DNA of 6,439 bases from Candidatus Coatesiibacteriota bacterium (GTDB lineage Bacteria; Oederibacteriota; CAKKQC01), in contig JAHFSL010000149.1 in assembly GCA_023265785.1 (NCBI GenBank), positions 1-6,439 of the forward strand, written 5' to 3'. A model generated the notes under the pieces. That model saw only the letters and a list, made by a program, of their open reading frames with translations, was not told where the DNA came from and did no database searches. The position numbers and the translations under genes were made by a program. Positions 1 through 5,818 of this stretch are shown in pieces (positions within the stretch are counted from its first letter, which is position 1; each line of letters starts with the position of its first letter).

Positions 1-48
1 GAGGCGCAACTCCTCCTTCAACTGCTCCTTGCCCTGCGGTGAATTGAC
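1..48 (-). pseudogene. FliL coding sequence continuing past the amber codon
   Basis: Sixteen further codons stay open in the same frame after the TAG and read VNSPQGKEQLKEELRL up to the window edge. The intact paralogue has VSTPAGKEQLKEELRV at the matching place, so the TAG stands exactly where that copy has Asp, with no shift or gap. Codons differ at synonymous sites between the copies (for example CTG/TTG, GAA/GAG, CGG/CGC), so this is not a misassembled copy of the first gene. A single base change from GAG (Glu) to TAG would explain the stop. The rest of the gene lies beyond the left edge. Confidence 0.75.
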
Positions 49-420
49 CTAGCGGAAGGTCTTGCCCCCGACTTCACGAATGATCAGGTCGCGCACCTGC
101 GGCTCGCGCCGCTTCACCTCGTCCAGAAACAGCGCGGCCTGCTTCTCCGACTTGTTGTCCGAGTTCAGCTCAAGCAGGATCGTGGCCTTGAGGTACCGGT
201 TGGATTCCCCGAGCACGTACACCTGGTCGGTAATCGTCACCGTCGGGCCGGGAAGGGGCACCTCGCCCGGCTTCTTCTTTTGGGGATTCAGTTTGGCCAT
301 CACGGACAGCGACCCCACGACGAGCCCCATCCCCAGGACGACCAGGGCGAAGGCGTTGAGAGCCACTCCGGCCTGCAGGAGTCGGTAGAGGGGACCACGG
401 GGAGGAACCGGGGGGGCCAT
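49..420 (-). CDS. fliL: Second FliL paralogue, cut short by an in-frame TAG
   Basis: This is a 123-codon reading frame with the FliL layout: MAPP start, membrane helix at about 14-41, a Lys/Pro linker, and a periplasmic domain with QVYVLGESNRYLKATILLEL, then VRDLIIREVGGKTFR. It aligns along its whole length with the intact copy just upstream, differing at well over half of positions, so it is an old or independently acquired paralogue and not a recent duplicate. The frame stops at a TAG (49-51) directly after GKTFR, where the intact copy reads GKTYRDVSTPAG. The product would lack roughly the last 35-40 residues of the domain, including the conserved final strand. Because FliL sequence goes on past the stop, this may be a pseudogene, an assembly or base error, or a read-through gene. 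GGGGGAG at 426-432 is five bases from the ATG. Confidence 0.85.
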   Translation of the reverse strand: MAPPVPPRGPLYRLLQAGVALNAFALVVLGMGLVVGSLSVMAKLNPQKKKPGEVPLPGPTVTITDQVYVLGESNRYLKATILLELNSDNKSEKQAALFLDEVKRREPQVRDLIIREVGGKTFR

Positions 421-433
421 TTCGACTCCCCCA

Positions 434-940
434 TCACTGGACCGCGAAGCTTGTGAACATGACTTCCTTGACCTCCCCCCGACTCAGCAGGGCATTGATG
501 CGAACCCGCAACTCTTCCTTCAGCTGCTCCTTGCCCGCCGGGGTACTGACGTCCCGGTACGTCTTGCCGGAGATCTCGGAGATGACCAGGTCCTTGATCC
601 ACGGCAACCGCTGGCGGGCCTCGTCAAAGAAGTCCGCCGATTCCTTTTCCTTCATGCCGGTCACGTCCAACTCGACCTGCATGGTCGCCTTCATGTACCG
701 GTTCATCTCGCCGAGGTTGTACACGGAATCCTCGATCCGGAGCGAGGGACCCGGCATCCCGGCCCCTTCCGCCACGCCCTTCTTTTCCGGGCGGTTCAGC
801 TTGGTCATGGACAGCGCCACCCCCACCCCGATGGACGCCAGTAGGAGCACCAGGCTGACGGTATTCAGGGTGATCACCGTTGTCAGGAGGCGGCGCTGCT
901 TCCTCTCCTCGGGATTCTGGGCGGCGGCCGGGGGCGCCAT
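434..940 (-). CDS. fliL: FliL, stator-associated flagellar basal body protein (intact copy)
   Basis: FliL is a single-pass inner-membrane protein that surrounds or supports the MotA/MotB stator. The 168-residue product has a short cytoplasmic start (MAPPAAAQNPEERKQRR), one membrane helix at about 18-44, a Pro/Gly linker and a periplasmic FliL domain. In that domain SVYNLGEMNRYMKATMQVEL (about 73-92), KDLVISEISGKTYR, and the ending GEVKEVMFTSFAVQ are family features; the last block is the conserved final strand. The ATG at 940 is preferred to an in-frame TTG at 946 because GGGAGGGAG at 947-955 gives six-base spacing and the neighbouring paralogue also starts MAPP. Its Shine-Dalgarno sequence lies within the last codons of motB, so the two are probably translationally coupled. 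The stop is TGA. The second fliL copy starts 13 bases downstream. Confidence 0.94.
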   Translation of the reverse strand: MAPPAAAQNPEERKQRRLLTTVITLNTVSLVLLLASIGVGVALSMTKLNRPEKKGVAEGAGMPGPSLRIEDSVYNLGEMNRYMKATMQVELDVTGMKEKESADFFDEARQRLPWIKDLVISEISGKTYRDVSTPAGKEQLKEELRVRINALLSRGEVKEVMFTSFAVQ

Positions 941-942
941 GG

Positions 943-1725
943 TCAACTCCCTCCCGGCGCGGCGGCCGGCGCGGGCGGAACCGCGGGCGCCTGCGGCGGC
1001 GCGGGGATCGGGGCGGGCGCCACGGCCTTGGCGGGACCGGCCAGGATGATGACGTCAATGCGCCGGTTGCGCGCCCGGCCGGCATCGCTCGTGTTCGGCA
1101 TGACCGGGTGGTGCTCGGCATAGCCGGCCGCGGACAGGAGGGTCGCGGGCACCTTGTCCGTCTCGATCAGGTACCGGACCACGGCCGTGGCCCGGGCCGT
1201 GGAGAGCTCCCAGTTGGACGGGTAACGGCCGCCATGCGTGGGGAGGTCGTCCGTGTGCCCCTCGACCAGGACCGGCAGGCGGGCCTCACGGATCGGACCC
1301 GCAACGGCATCAAGCATGGACTTCATCTGGGGCTTGACATCGGCACTGCCCCGGTCAAAAAGAACGTTGTCGGTCAGCAGGCGCACCACGATTCCCCGCT
1401 CATTCGCGAAGACCTGGGCGCCCTCGCCCTCGCCACCGGCGCCCTGCACTGCCGCGGACAGCCGTTCCACCAGGTCGGGGATGATCTTGTCGCCATTCCC
1501 CTGCAGGAAGGTCGGACCCTGTTGCAGGACCCCGCCGAATGCCGCCCGCAGGTACTGGGCCAACTGCTTGAACTTGGCCGCATCAATCATGCTCATGGAA
1601 TAGAGCATGATGAACAGGATCAGGAGCAGGGTGATGAGGTCGGCGTAGGTCAGGAGCCAGCGCATTCCGCCGGCCCCGTCGTGGCCCCCGCCGCCGCCGC
1701 CGTGTCCCCCACCCCTTTTCTTCAT
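943..1725 (-). CDS. motB: MotB, flagellar motor stator subunit with OmpA-like domain
   Basis: MotB anchors the stator to peptidoglycan and supplies the ion-binding aspartate. Residues 1-20 are a Gly/His-rich cytoplasmic leader. Residues about 22-44 (RWLLTYADLITLLLILFIML) are the single membrane helix, with Asp29 at the place of E. coli Asp32. The segment just after it (about 47-63) resembles the plug region. The OmpA/MotB peptidoglycan-binding domain covers about 112-228 with VLFDRGSADV, VEGHTDDLP (154-162), NWELSTARA and RARNRRIDVII. A Pro/Ala-rich tail of about 30 residues follows, which many MotB proteins lack; it makes the 3' end of the gene extremely GC-rich. GGGAG at 1734-1738 is eight bases before the ATG. 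The TGA stop is only two bases from the fliL ATG. Length (260 residues) is normal. Confidence 0.97.
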   Translation of the reverse strand: MKKRGGGHGGGGGGHDGAGGMRWLLTYADLITLLLILFIMLYSMSMIDAAKFKQLAQYLRAAFGGVLQQGPTFLQGNGDKIIPDLVERLSAAVQGAGGEGEGAQVFANERGIVVRLLTDNVLFDRGSADVKPQMKSMLDAVAGPIREARLPVLVEGHTDDLPTHGGRYPSNWELSTARATAVVRYLIETDKVPATLLSAAGYAEHHPVMPNTSDAGRARNRRIDVIILAGPAKAVAPAPIPAPPQAPAVPPAPAAAPGGS

Positions 1726-1752
1726 ATGTGCATCTCCCGCAAGAGTGACGCG

Positions 1753-2598
1753 CTACTTCTTGGCCACAGGGGCGGCGGCGGCGGGCGCGGCTTCCTTCTC
1801 ATCGCGGCCGCCCTCACCCTTGGCGGCGATGGCCATCTGCTTGAACTTGGGCGGCAGGTAGGCCTTCAATTTTTCCTCGACGATGCGGGGGTTATCCCCC
1901 GTCGAGATCGAGCAGATGCCGTCAATCATGATCTGGCGCAGGAGGACTTCCTCCTCACTGCGGACCTTGAGTTTGCCGGCGATGGGCAGCCAGATCAGGT
2001 TCGCCATGCCGATGCCCAGCAGGGTGGCGCCGAAGGCGGTCGAAATGCCGCGGACCATCGCGGCGGGGTCGTCCAGACCCCGGCCGAGCAGGTCGATCAG
2101 CCCCATGACCGTCCCGACGATCCCCAGCGTGGGGGAATAGCCGCCCATCGTCGTAAAGAAGCCTTCGCCCTGCTTGTGCCGCGACTCGAGGTAGGTGAGG
2201 TCCGTTTCCATGATGTTGCGGACGAGTTCCACGTCCGTGCCGTCGACGACCAACTGCATCCCCTTCTGGAGGAACTTGTCGTCCAGGCCGTCCACGTCCT
2301 CTTCCAGGCCCAGCAGTCCCTCGCGGCGGGCCTTGGAGGCGAAGTTGACGAGCGAGGTGATCGTGCCCATGTAATCCATCTCGCCCTTGGTCACAAAGGC
2401 GTTGCGCACAACGTTGGTGATCGCATTCAGGAACACCGGCAGGGGGTATGACATCAGCGTCGCCCCGAAGGTGCCGCCCACGATGATGAACGCGGCGTCC
2501 AGGTGGAAGAAGGCCGCAAAGCTCCCGCCGACCAGGATGACGGCGATGGCCAGTGATCCGAAACTCAACAGCAGTCCGGCGACGGTCGCGATATCCAT
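1753..2598 (-). CDS. motA: MotA, flagellar motor stator subunit
   Basis: MotA forms, with MotB, the ion-conducting stator complex in the inner membrane that drives rotation through contact with FliG. The 281-residue product has the four expected membrane segments at about 4-28, 34-52, 148-170 and 183-206, with the large cytoplasmic loop between the second and third. Visible landmarks are SKARREGLLGLEE (88-100), carrying the conserved Arg and Glu that meet FliG, and MGGYSPTLGIVGTVMGLI (151-168), whose Pro156 corresponds to E. coli Pro173 near the proton path. The C-terminal tail (about 258-281) is charged and Ala-rich, ending AKK. GGGAGGG lies upstream at 2611-2617, with rather long spacing (12 bases). 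The stop is TAG, and the frame stays open for nine codons directly into the motB ATG. The coupling ion cannot be told from this sequence. Confidence 0.97.
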   Translation of the reverse strand: MDIATVAGLLLSFGSLAIAVILVGGSFAAFFHLDAAFIIVGGTFGATLMSYPLPVFLNAITNVVRNAFVTKGEMDYMGTITSLVNFASKARREGLLGLEEDVDGLDDKFLQKGMQLVVDGTDVELVRNIMETDLTYLESRHKQGEGFFTTMGGYSPTLGIVGTVMGLIDLLGRGLDDPAAMVRGISTAFGATLLGIGMANLIWLPIAGKLKVRSEEEVLLRQIMIDGICSISTGDNPRIVEEKLKAYLPPKFKQMAIAAKGEGGRDEKEAAPAAAAPVAKK

Positions 2599-2627
2599 GG
2601 TGTGTCAGTCCCCTCCCAGAAGCGTTC

Positions 2628-2837
2628 TTACGATCCGTTGACCCTGACCCGCACGGCCGGCAAGGCTCGCTGGCGGTACTCCACGACCCGGCCCACCACC
2701 TCGTCCACTGACTCCCTGACCACCACCTTGCGGCCGGTGGTAAGGGAAATGATGGTTTCCGGCGTGGCCTCGATGAACTCCACGTGGTCCGCGTTCACCA
2801 CCAACTCCCGGTTGTCCAGTCTGGTGACCTTGATCAC
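2628..2837 (-). CDS. flbD: FlbD/SwrD family flagellar protein
   Basis: This small cytoplasmic protein of the FlbD family (called SwrD in Bacillus subtilis, where it is reported to increase flagellar motor power for swarming) has 69 residues from the chosen start. It begins MIKVTRLDNRELVVNADHVE and continues with FIEATPETIISLTTGRKVVV, then ESVDEVVGRVVEYR; these are the conserved blocks of the family. The GTG start at 2837 is preferred over the in-frame TTG two codons upstream because it restores the usual MIKVTRL beginning and gives proper ribosome-binding-site spacing. The gene lies directly before motA/motB with a 29-base gap, which fits a role connected with the stator. It is unrelated to the Caulobacter response regulator also called FlbD. 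The stop is TAA. Confidence 0.92.
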   Translation of the reverse strand: MIKVTRLDNRELVVNADHVEFIEATPETIISLTTGRKVVVRESVDEVVGRVVEYRQRALPAVRVRVNGS

Positions 2838-2849
2838 GCGCAATCCCCC
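2838..2849 (-). promoter_or_regulatory. Ribosome-binding site that decides the flbD start
   Basis: GGGGGA at 2849-2844 lies six bases before the GTG at 2837-2835, a normal spacing. The in-frame TTG at 2843-2841 directly abuts the same motif with no spacer and is therefore unlikely to be used. A second copy of GGGGATTG lies ten bases further upstream (2858-2851), making a short tandem repeat. Confidence 0.6.
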
Positions 2850-2934
2850 ACAATCCCCATTGAAGCACGGGGTCCCGGAATGCGCAAGACCCCCCTAAAA
2901 CCACTGTCAATGCGTTGATAGACCCCTTCCCCCT

Positions 2935-2986
2935 TCCCGGGGAGGAACGGGGAAACCCGGGAGCGGCCGCCATCGGCCGTCCCGGG
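2935..2986 (-). other. Strong stem-loop with a competing third arm, downstream of flgE
   Basis: Read in the direction of transcription, CCCGGGA (2986-2980) plus CGGCCG (2979-2974) can pair with CGGCCG (2969-2964) plus TCCCGGG (2962-2956). This gives 13 base pairs with a single bulged base and a four-base loop. A further CCCGGGA at 2941-2935 can instead pair with the TCCCGGG arm, so two mutually exclusive hairpins are possible. Only TTT followed by C-rich sequence comes after the first stem, so it is a poor intrinsic terminator by the usual U-tract rule. It lies 39 bases after the flgE stop and may protect or partially terminate the flgE message, or be incidental to the GC-rich composition. 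Confidence 0.4.
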
Positions 2987-3024
2987 CCCCCCTCCACCCT
3001 CAACGCGTCACAAACCGGGGAAGC

Positions 3025-5259
3025 TTACCGCCCCAGGTTGATCAGCGTATCCAGGATCCGGTCGGACGTCGTGATGAGCCGGGCGTTCGCTTCAAACCCG
3101 CGCTGGGCGACGATCATGTTCGTCAGCTCCTGCGAGAGATCCACGTTGCTCTGCTCCACCACGCCGCCGACGACGGAACCCCGGCCGTTCGTGTTCGCCG
3201 TGCCGATGATCGCGGTCCCGGAATTGGTGGACTCCCCGAAGGTCGTCGAACCGACCTTGGACAGGCCTCCCGCATTCTGGAAGTTCGCAACCGCGACCTG
3301 GGCGAGTTCGTTGGACTGGTTGTTCGAGAACGATCCGATGATCTTCCCGTTCTGGTCAACCGAGATCCCCGAGAGGATCCCCTGCGCGAACCCGTCCTGG
3401 CTCTTCAGCCCGACCGTCGAGAAGTTGGGGATGTAGTAGGTCACGCCATTGATGATCTGGTACGACCCGCTCGCATCCGCCGTAAATCCGTTCCGGTCTC
3501 CGAAGGCCGACCGCGAAACCTTGGGCTGGGGGCCGCCAAGGCCGATGGACCAGTCCCGGTCGCCGTCACCGAAGGCAATGCCGCCTCCGGCTTCCAACGG
3601 ATCAGGAGCTGATTCTGAGTGCAGACCGCCGGCAGCCAGGTTTTGCGCGATCGACGAATCGTTCTGGTTCTGCCAGTCAAAGTCGGCAGCCGTGATCGTG
3701 CTCACCCCGCCCCAGTCAATGTCAAACTTCTGCACATACAGGGCAACGGGCTTGTTGCCCACCACCATGCTGTCCGCGGCTCCGCCGGTCGAACCCGACC
3801 CGTCATCAAAGAACGAGAAGGTCTTCGCCCCGGTGGACGCCCCGATCGGGGTATTGTTGATGTCAATATACGAGCCAGCCGTAGTCCCGGCCGGCGGTGT
3901 CACCGCCGGCAGGGTGTTCATCGACTGGTAGACCAGGACGATCGGAAGCTTGGACAGCTGGAAGTTTTCCAGCGGATTCCCCGCCAAGGTCGTCTGGAAC
4001 TCCGTCTTCGGATTGTCGAACGCGGCGCCACCTCTGGTGGAGTCCGCGGCCACGTCGCCAGCGGCGACCGTGGCCCCCTCAAATCCGATGATGGTATTGC
4101 GATCCTCATCGGCGGAGATGTCCCACGCCCCGAAAGCGTTGGTGCTCAGCGCTGCACGGTTGGGATTCGCCGCAATGTCCGGCGCCGCCCCCGTGCTGTC
4201 CGTGTTGGCGTCAACGTACGTGACGTAGTCAAGTGACCCGTCCGTGTTGAAATGAACCAGCCCTGAGTGCGAGGAACGCACCAAGCTGCCGGTCACCGGA
4301 TCCGTGTACGTCATGTTATCCGGCGCGACTGCGACGGAGGTGTCGGACGCATCAACGGAAACACTCCACGACCAGGTGTTGTTCTCGTATCGTGTCGAGA
4401 CGCCGGGATTGGCCTGGATAGTTGCACCCGCGGCAAGGACCGCCGGATCCGTGGCGTCCGGAGGAGCCAGGGGGATCTGCGTGTCGGACAAGTTCGTCAG
4501 GGTCATGGTCATGCTGTGCGAGTTGCCCAGCGAGTCATAGACCGTGAAGTTGATGTCCTTCGTGCCGACCGTATACGTCCGGACGGTCGGGACATAAACG
4601 CCCGCACCATCGAACGAGTAGTCGCTGACCGAAATGGTCGTCGTTCCGACCTGCCCGGTCTGGTAATTCTTGGAGTGGTCGGCACCTGAATCCAGGTTGC
4701 CCACCATCGCCACGTTACGAGTCTCCTGAGCCTTCATTGAAGTCCCGGCGTTGATCTGGATGTTGCCGATCTTCGTCGGATTGCTCGAGTCCACCACGAT
4801 CCGCCCAAGCGGATCGCCAGGAGGCGCCGCCGCCGACCAGCCCTGCACCAGCCCGCCGTTCGGGTCCACGAGGCGCCCGGCCGAGTCGAACCGGAAGGAA
4901 CCCGCGCGCGTATACAGCGTCTGGTTCCCCTGCTTGGTGATGAAGAACCCATCACCCGTGATCGCCAGGTCCGTCGCATTCCCTGTGGCCTGCAACGTTC
5001 CCTGGGTCTGGATCGTGTCCACCGCGGCCACGGAGACGCCCGTGCCGATCTGGATGGGGTTCACACCCCCGGTGTTGTTGGCAAAGCTGGAGCCGAAACC
5101 GCCCCCGATGCTCTGGCTCAACAGGTCGCGGAACTGGACCCGTCCGGCCTTGAAACCGACGGTGTTCACGTTCGCAATGTTGTTGCTGATAACATCCAGC
5201 AACGTCTGGTGATTTCGCATACCGCTGATGGCGGTAAACAGACTGCTCACCAGTGCCAT
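3025..5259 (-). CDS. flgE: FlgE, flagellar hook protein, enlarged (744 residues)
   Basis: FlgE polymerises into the curved hook that joins rod and filament. The N-terminus (MALVSSLFTAISGM, then NHQTLLDVISNNIANVNTVG, residues 17-36) is the rod/hook family helix with the SNNIANVNT signature. Residues 72-141 form the D1 segment with TDLAITGDGFFI and YTRAGSF. VYDSLGNSH at 240-248 and the following strands mark the FlaE-like D2 domain. SQDGFAQGILSGISVDQNG (about 620-638) is the return into D1. Residues 701-744, with NVDLSQELTNMIVAQRGFEA, are the C-terminal coiled-coil helix. The enteric homologue is about 400 residues; most of the extra length lies between residues about 145 and 612. Residues about 375-600 are Asp/Gly/Ser/Thr-rich and match nothing I recognise. 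The protein has no cysteine, which excludes the Cys-Lys lysinoalanine cross-link known in spirochaete hooks. AAGGAGG at 5266-5272 supports the ATG. The stop is TAA. The reading frame is intact and the base composition is less extreme than in motB. Confidence 0.97.
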   Translation of the reverse strand: MALVSSLFTAISGMRNHQTLLDVISNNIANVNTVGFKAGRVQFRDLLSQSIGGGFGSSFANNTGGVNPIQIGTGVSVAAVDTIQTQGTLQATGNATDLAITGDGFFITKQGNQTLYTRAGSFRFDSAGRLVDPNGGLVQGWSAAAPPGDPLGRIVVDSSNPTKIGNIQINAGTSMKAQETRNVAMVGNLDSGADHSKNYQTGQVGTTTISVSDYSFDGAGVYVPTVRTYTVGTKDINFTVYDSLGNSHSMTMTLTNLSDTQIPLAPPDATDPAVLAAGATIQANPGVSTRYENNTWSWSVSVDASDTSVAVAPDNMTYTDPVTGSLVRSSHSGLVHFNTDGSLDYVTYVDANTDSTGAAPDIAANPNRAALSTNAFGAWDISADEDRNTIIGFEGATVAAGDVAADSTRGGAAFDNPKTEFQTTLAGNPLENFQLSKLPIVLVYQSMNTLPAVTPPAGTTAGSYIDINNTPIGASTGAKTFSFFDDGSGSTGGAADSMVVGNKPVALYVQKFDIDWGGVSTITAADFDWQNQNDSSIAQNLAAGGLHSESAPDPLEAGGGIAFGDGDRDWSIGLGGPQPKVSRSAFGDRNGFTADASGSYQIINGVTYYIPNFSTVGLKSQDGFAQGILSGISVDQNGKIIGSFSNNQSNELAQVAVANFQNAGGLSKVGSTTFGESTNSGTAIIGTANTNGRGSVVGGVVEQSNVDLSQELTNMIVAQRGFEANARLITTSDRILDTLINLGR

Positions 5260-5389
5260 GGTTGTCCTCCTTGTAAGGGTACTTCCGCCGTCGACGACGG
5301 AAGGTAATGGGCCCCCTCCAGAGAGGTCCGGCCCGTGTTGGTTTCTCCTTTCACTGCCACTGCACTCCGATCAGGCCACGCGGCGTTCC
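5260..5389 (-). promoter_or_regulatory. Structured flgE leader with two hairpins and a strong Shine-Dalgarno sequence
   Basis: This is the longest spacer upstream of flgE and holds no gene that I can support. Two stem-loops are visible in the transcript. The first spans 5334-5309: outer arms GGGCC/GGCCC and inner arms CCTC/GAGG around a four-base loop, with a small internal loop. The second spans 5303-5282: a 9-bp stem (CTTCCGTCG pairing with CGGCGGAAG, one G-U pair) with loop TCGA. The flgE ribosome-binding site AAGGAGG follows at 5272-5266, six bases from the ATG. Neither hairpin is followed by a T-run, so they do not look like intrinsic terminators. Processing, mRNA stabilisation or translational control of the abundant hook protein are possible. 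I see no convincing sigma-70, sigma-54 or sigma-28 promoter here. Confidence 0.45.
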
Positions 5390-5794
5390 TCACAGGATCA
5401 CCGCGCTGTCAATATTCGTGAACACATTTTCCTTCATGCTGGCGGCGTCCACGACGGTAATGACGGTCCGATTGCGCACGCTCACGACATATGCCGCCTT
5501 GCTGGAGAGCAGGAGCGACTCCCGCGCCCCCTTGGCGGCCGCACGCCGGACCCCGTCGTCAATCCCGGCCAGGTCGGCCGGCGAGAGATTGATGGATCGC
5601 AGGCGCAGGCGTTCCACCGCGTGAGCGGAGAACTTCACGCCTTCCGCGGTCTGCAACAACTGCTGTTGCAGGACCTCGGCGAATGACGGGGCACCCGGCG
5701 CGCTCGGGGCGCGCAGCGGTGCCGGCGCCACGGGCCGCAGGGGCCCGGCGCCGCCGACGGGGGGCAGGCCCCCCGGATTCAGCCGATCAACCAT
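5390..5794 (-). CDS. Conserved flagellar operon protein, TIGR02530 type, function unknown
   Basis: This 134-residue protein matches, from memory of the family, the 'flagellar operon protein' group (TIGR02530) that lies between flgD and flgE in many Clostridia- and Bacilli-like clusters. Residues 1-37 are a Pro/Ala/Gly-rich, probably disordered leader. Residues about 38-134 hold the conserved part: SFAEVLQQQL, KFSAHAVERLRLRSINLS, DLAGIDDGVRRAAAKGA, VVSVRNRTVITVVD and the end VFTNIDSAVIL. No signal peptide, membrane segment or cysteine is seen. Its fixed place between the hook scaffold and the hook protein suggests a part in hook assembly or export, for example as a chaperone or regulator. That is inference; no biochemical role is known to me. 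GGAGG at 5802-5806 sits seven bases before the ATG. The stop is TGA. Confidence 0.9.
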   Translation of the reverse strand: MVDRLNPGGLPPVGGAGPLRPVAPAPLRAPSAPGAPSFAEVLQQQLLQTAEGVKFSAHAVERLRLRSINLSPADLAGIDDGVRRAAAKGARESLLLSSKAAYVVSVRNRTVITVVDAASMKENVFTNIDSAVIL

Positions 5795-5818
5795 GTCGCA
5801 TCCTCCCCCCGGTCCCGG

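Noticed and set aside
49..51. A window-wide reassigned TAG codon
   Set aside because: motA ends at a natural length with TAG and all other genes use ordinary TGA or TAA; a single interrupted paralogue does not support a changed code.
944..946. TTG as the fliL start overlapping the motB stop
   Set aside because: It touches the GGGAGGGAG motif with no spacer, while the ATG two codons on has six-base spacing and matches the MAPP start of the neighbouring paralogue.
880..2451. A 523-codon open frame on the plus strand opposite motA, motB and the start of fliL
   Set aside because: It runs antisense to two unmistakable genes, its translation is low-complexity Arg/Gly/His/Asp-rich, and long antisense frames are expected in codon-biased GC-rich DNA.
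2841..2843. TTG as the flbD start
   Set aside because: It touches the ribosome-binding site with no spacer, and the GTG two codons later gives both the family's usual MIKVTRL beginning and proper spacing.
2890..2915. A TTGACA on the minus strand in the flgE-flbD spacer as a promoter -35 element
   Set aside because: At 17-18 bases beyond it the sequence reads TTGCGC or TGCGCA, which is not a -10 element; no sigma-54 or sigma-28 consensus fits either.
2605..3003. A 132-codon minus-strand frame covering the flgE-flbD spacer and flbD
   Set aside because: It overlaps flbD in another frame, its product is Gly/Arg/Pro-rich without family features, and flbD has a clear family match and ribosome-binding site.
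3619..4236. Plus-strand open frames opposite flgE
   Set aside because: They are antisense shadows of the FlgE frame with no ribosome-binding site or recognisable product.
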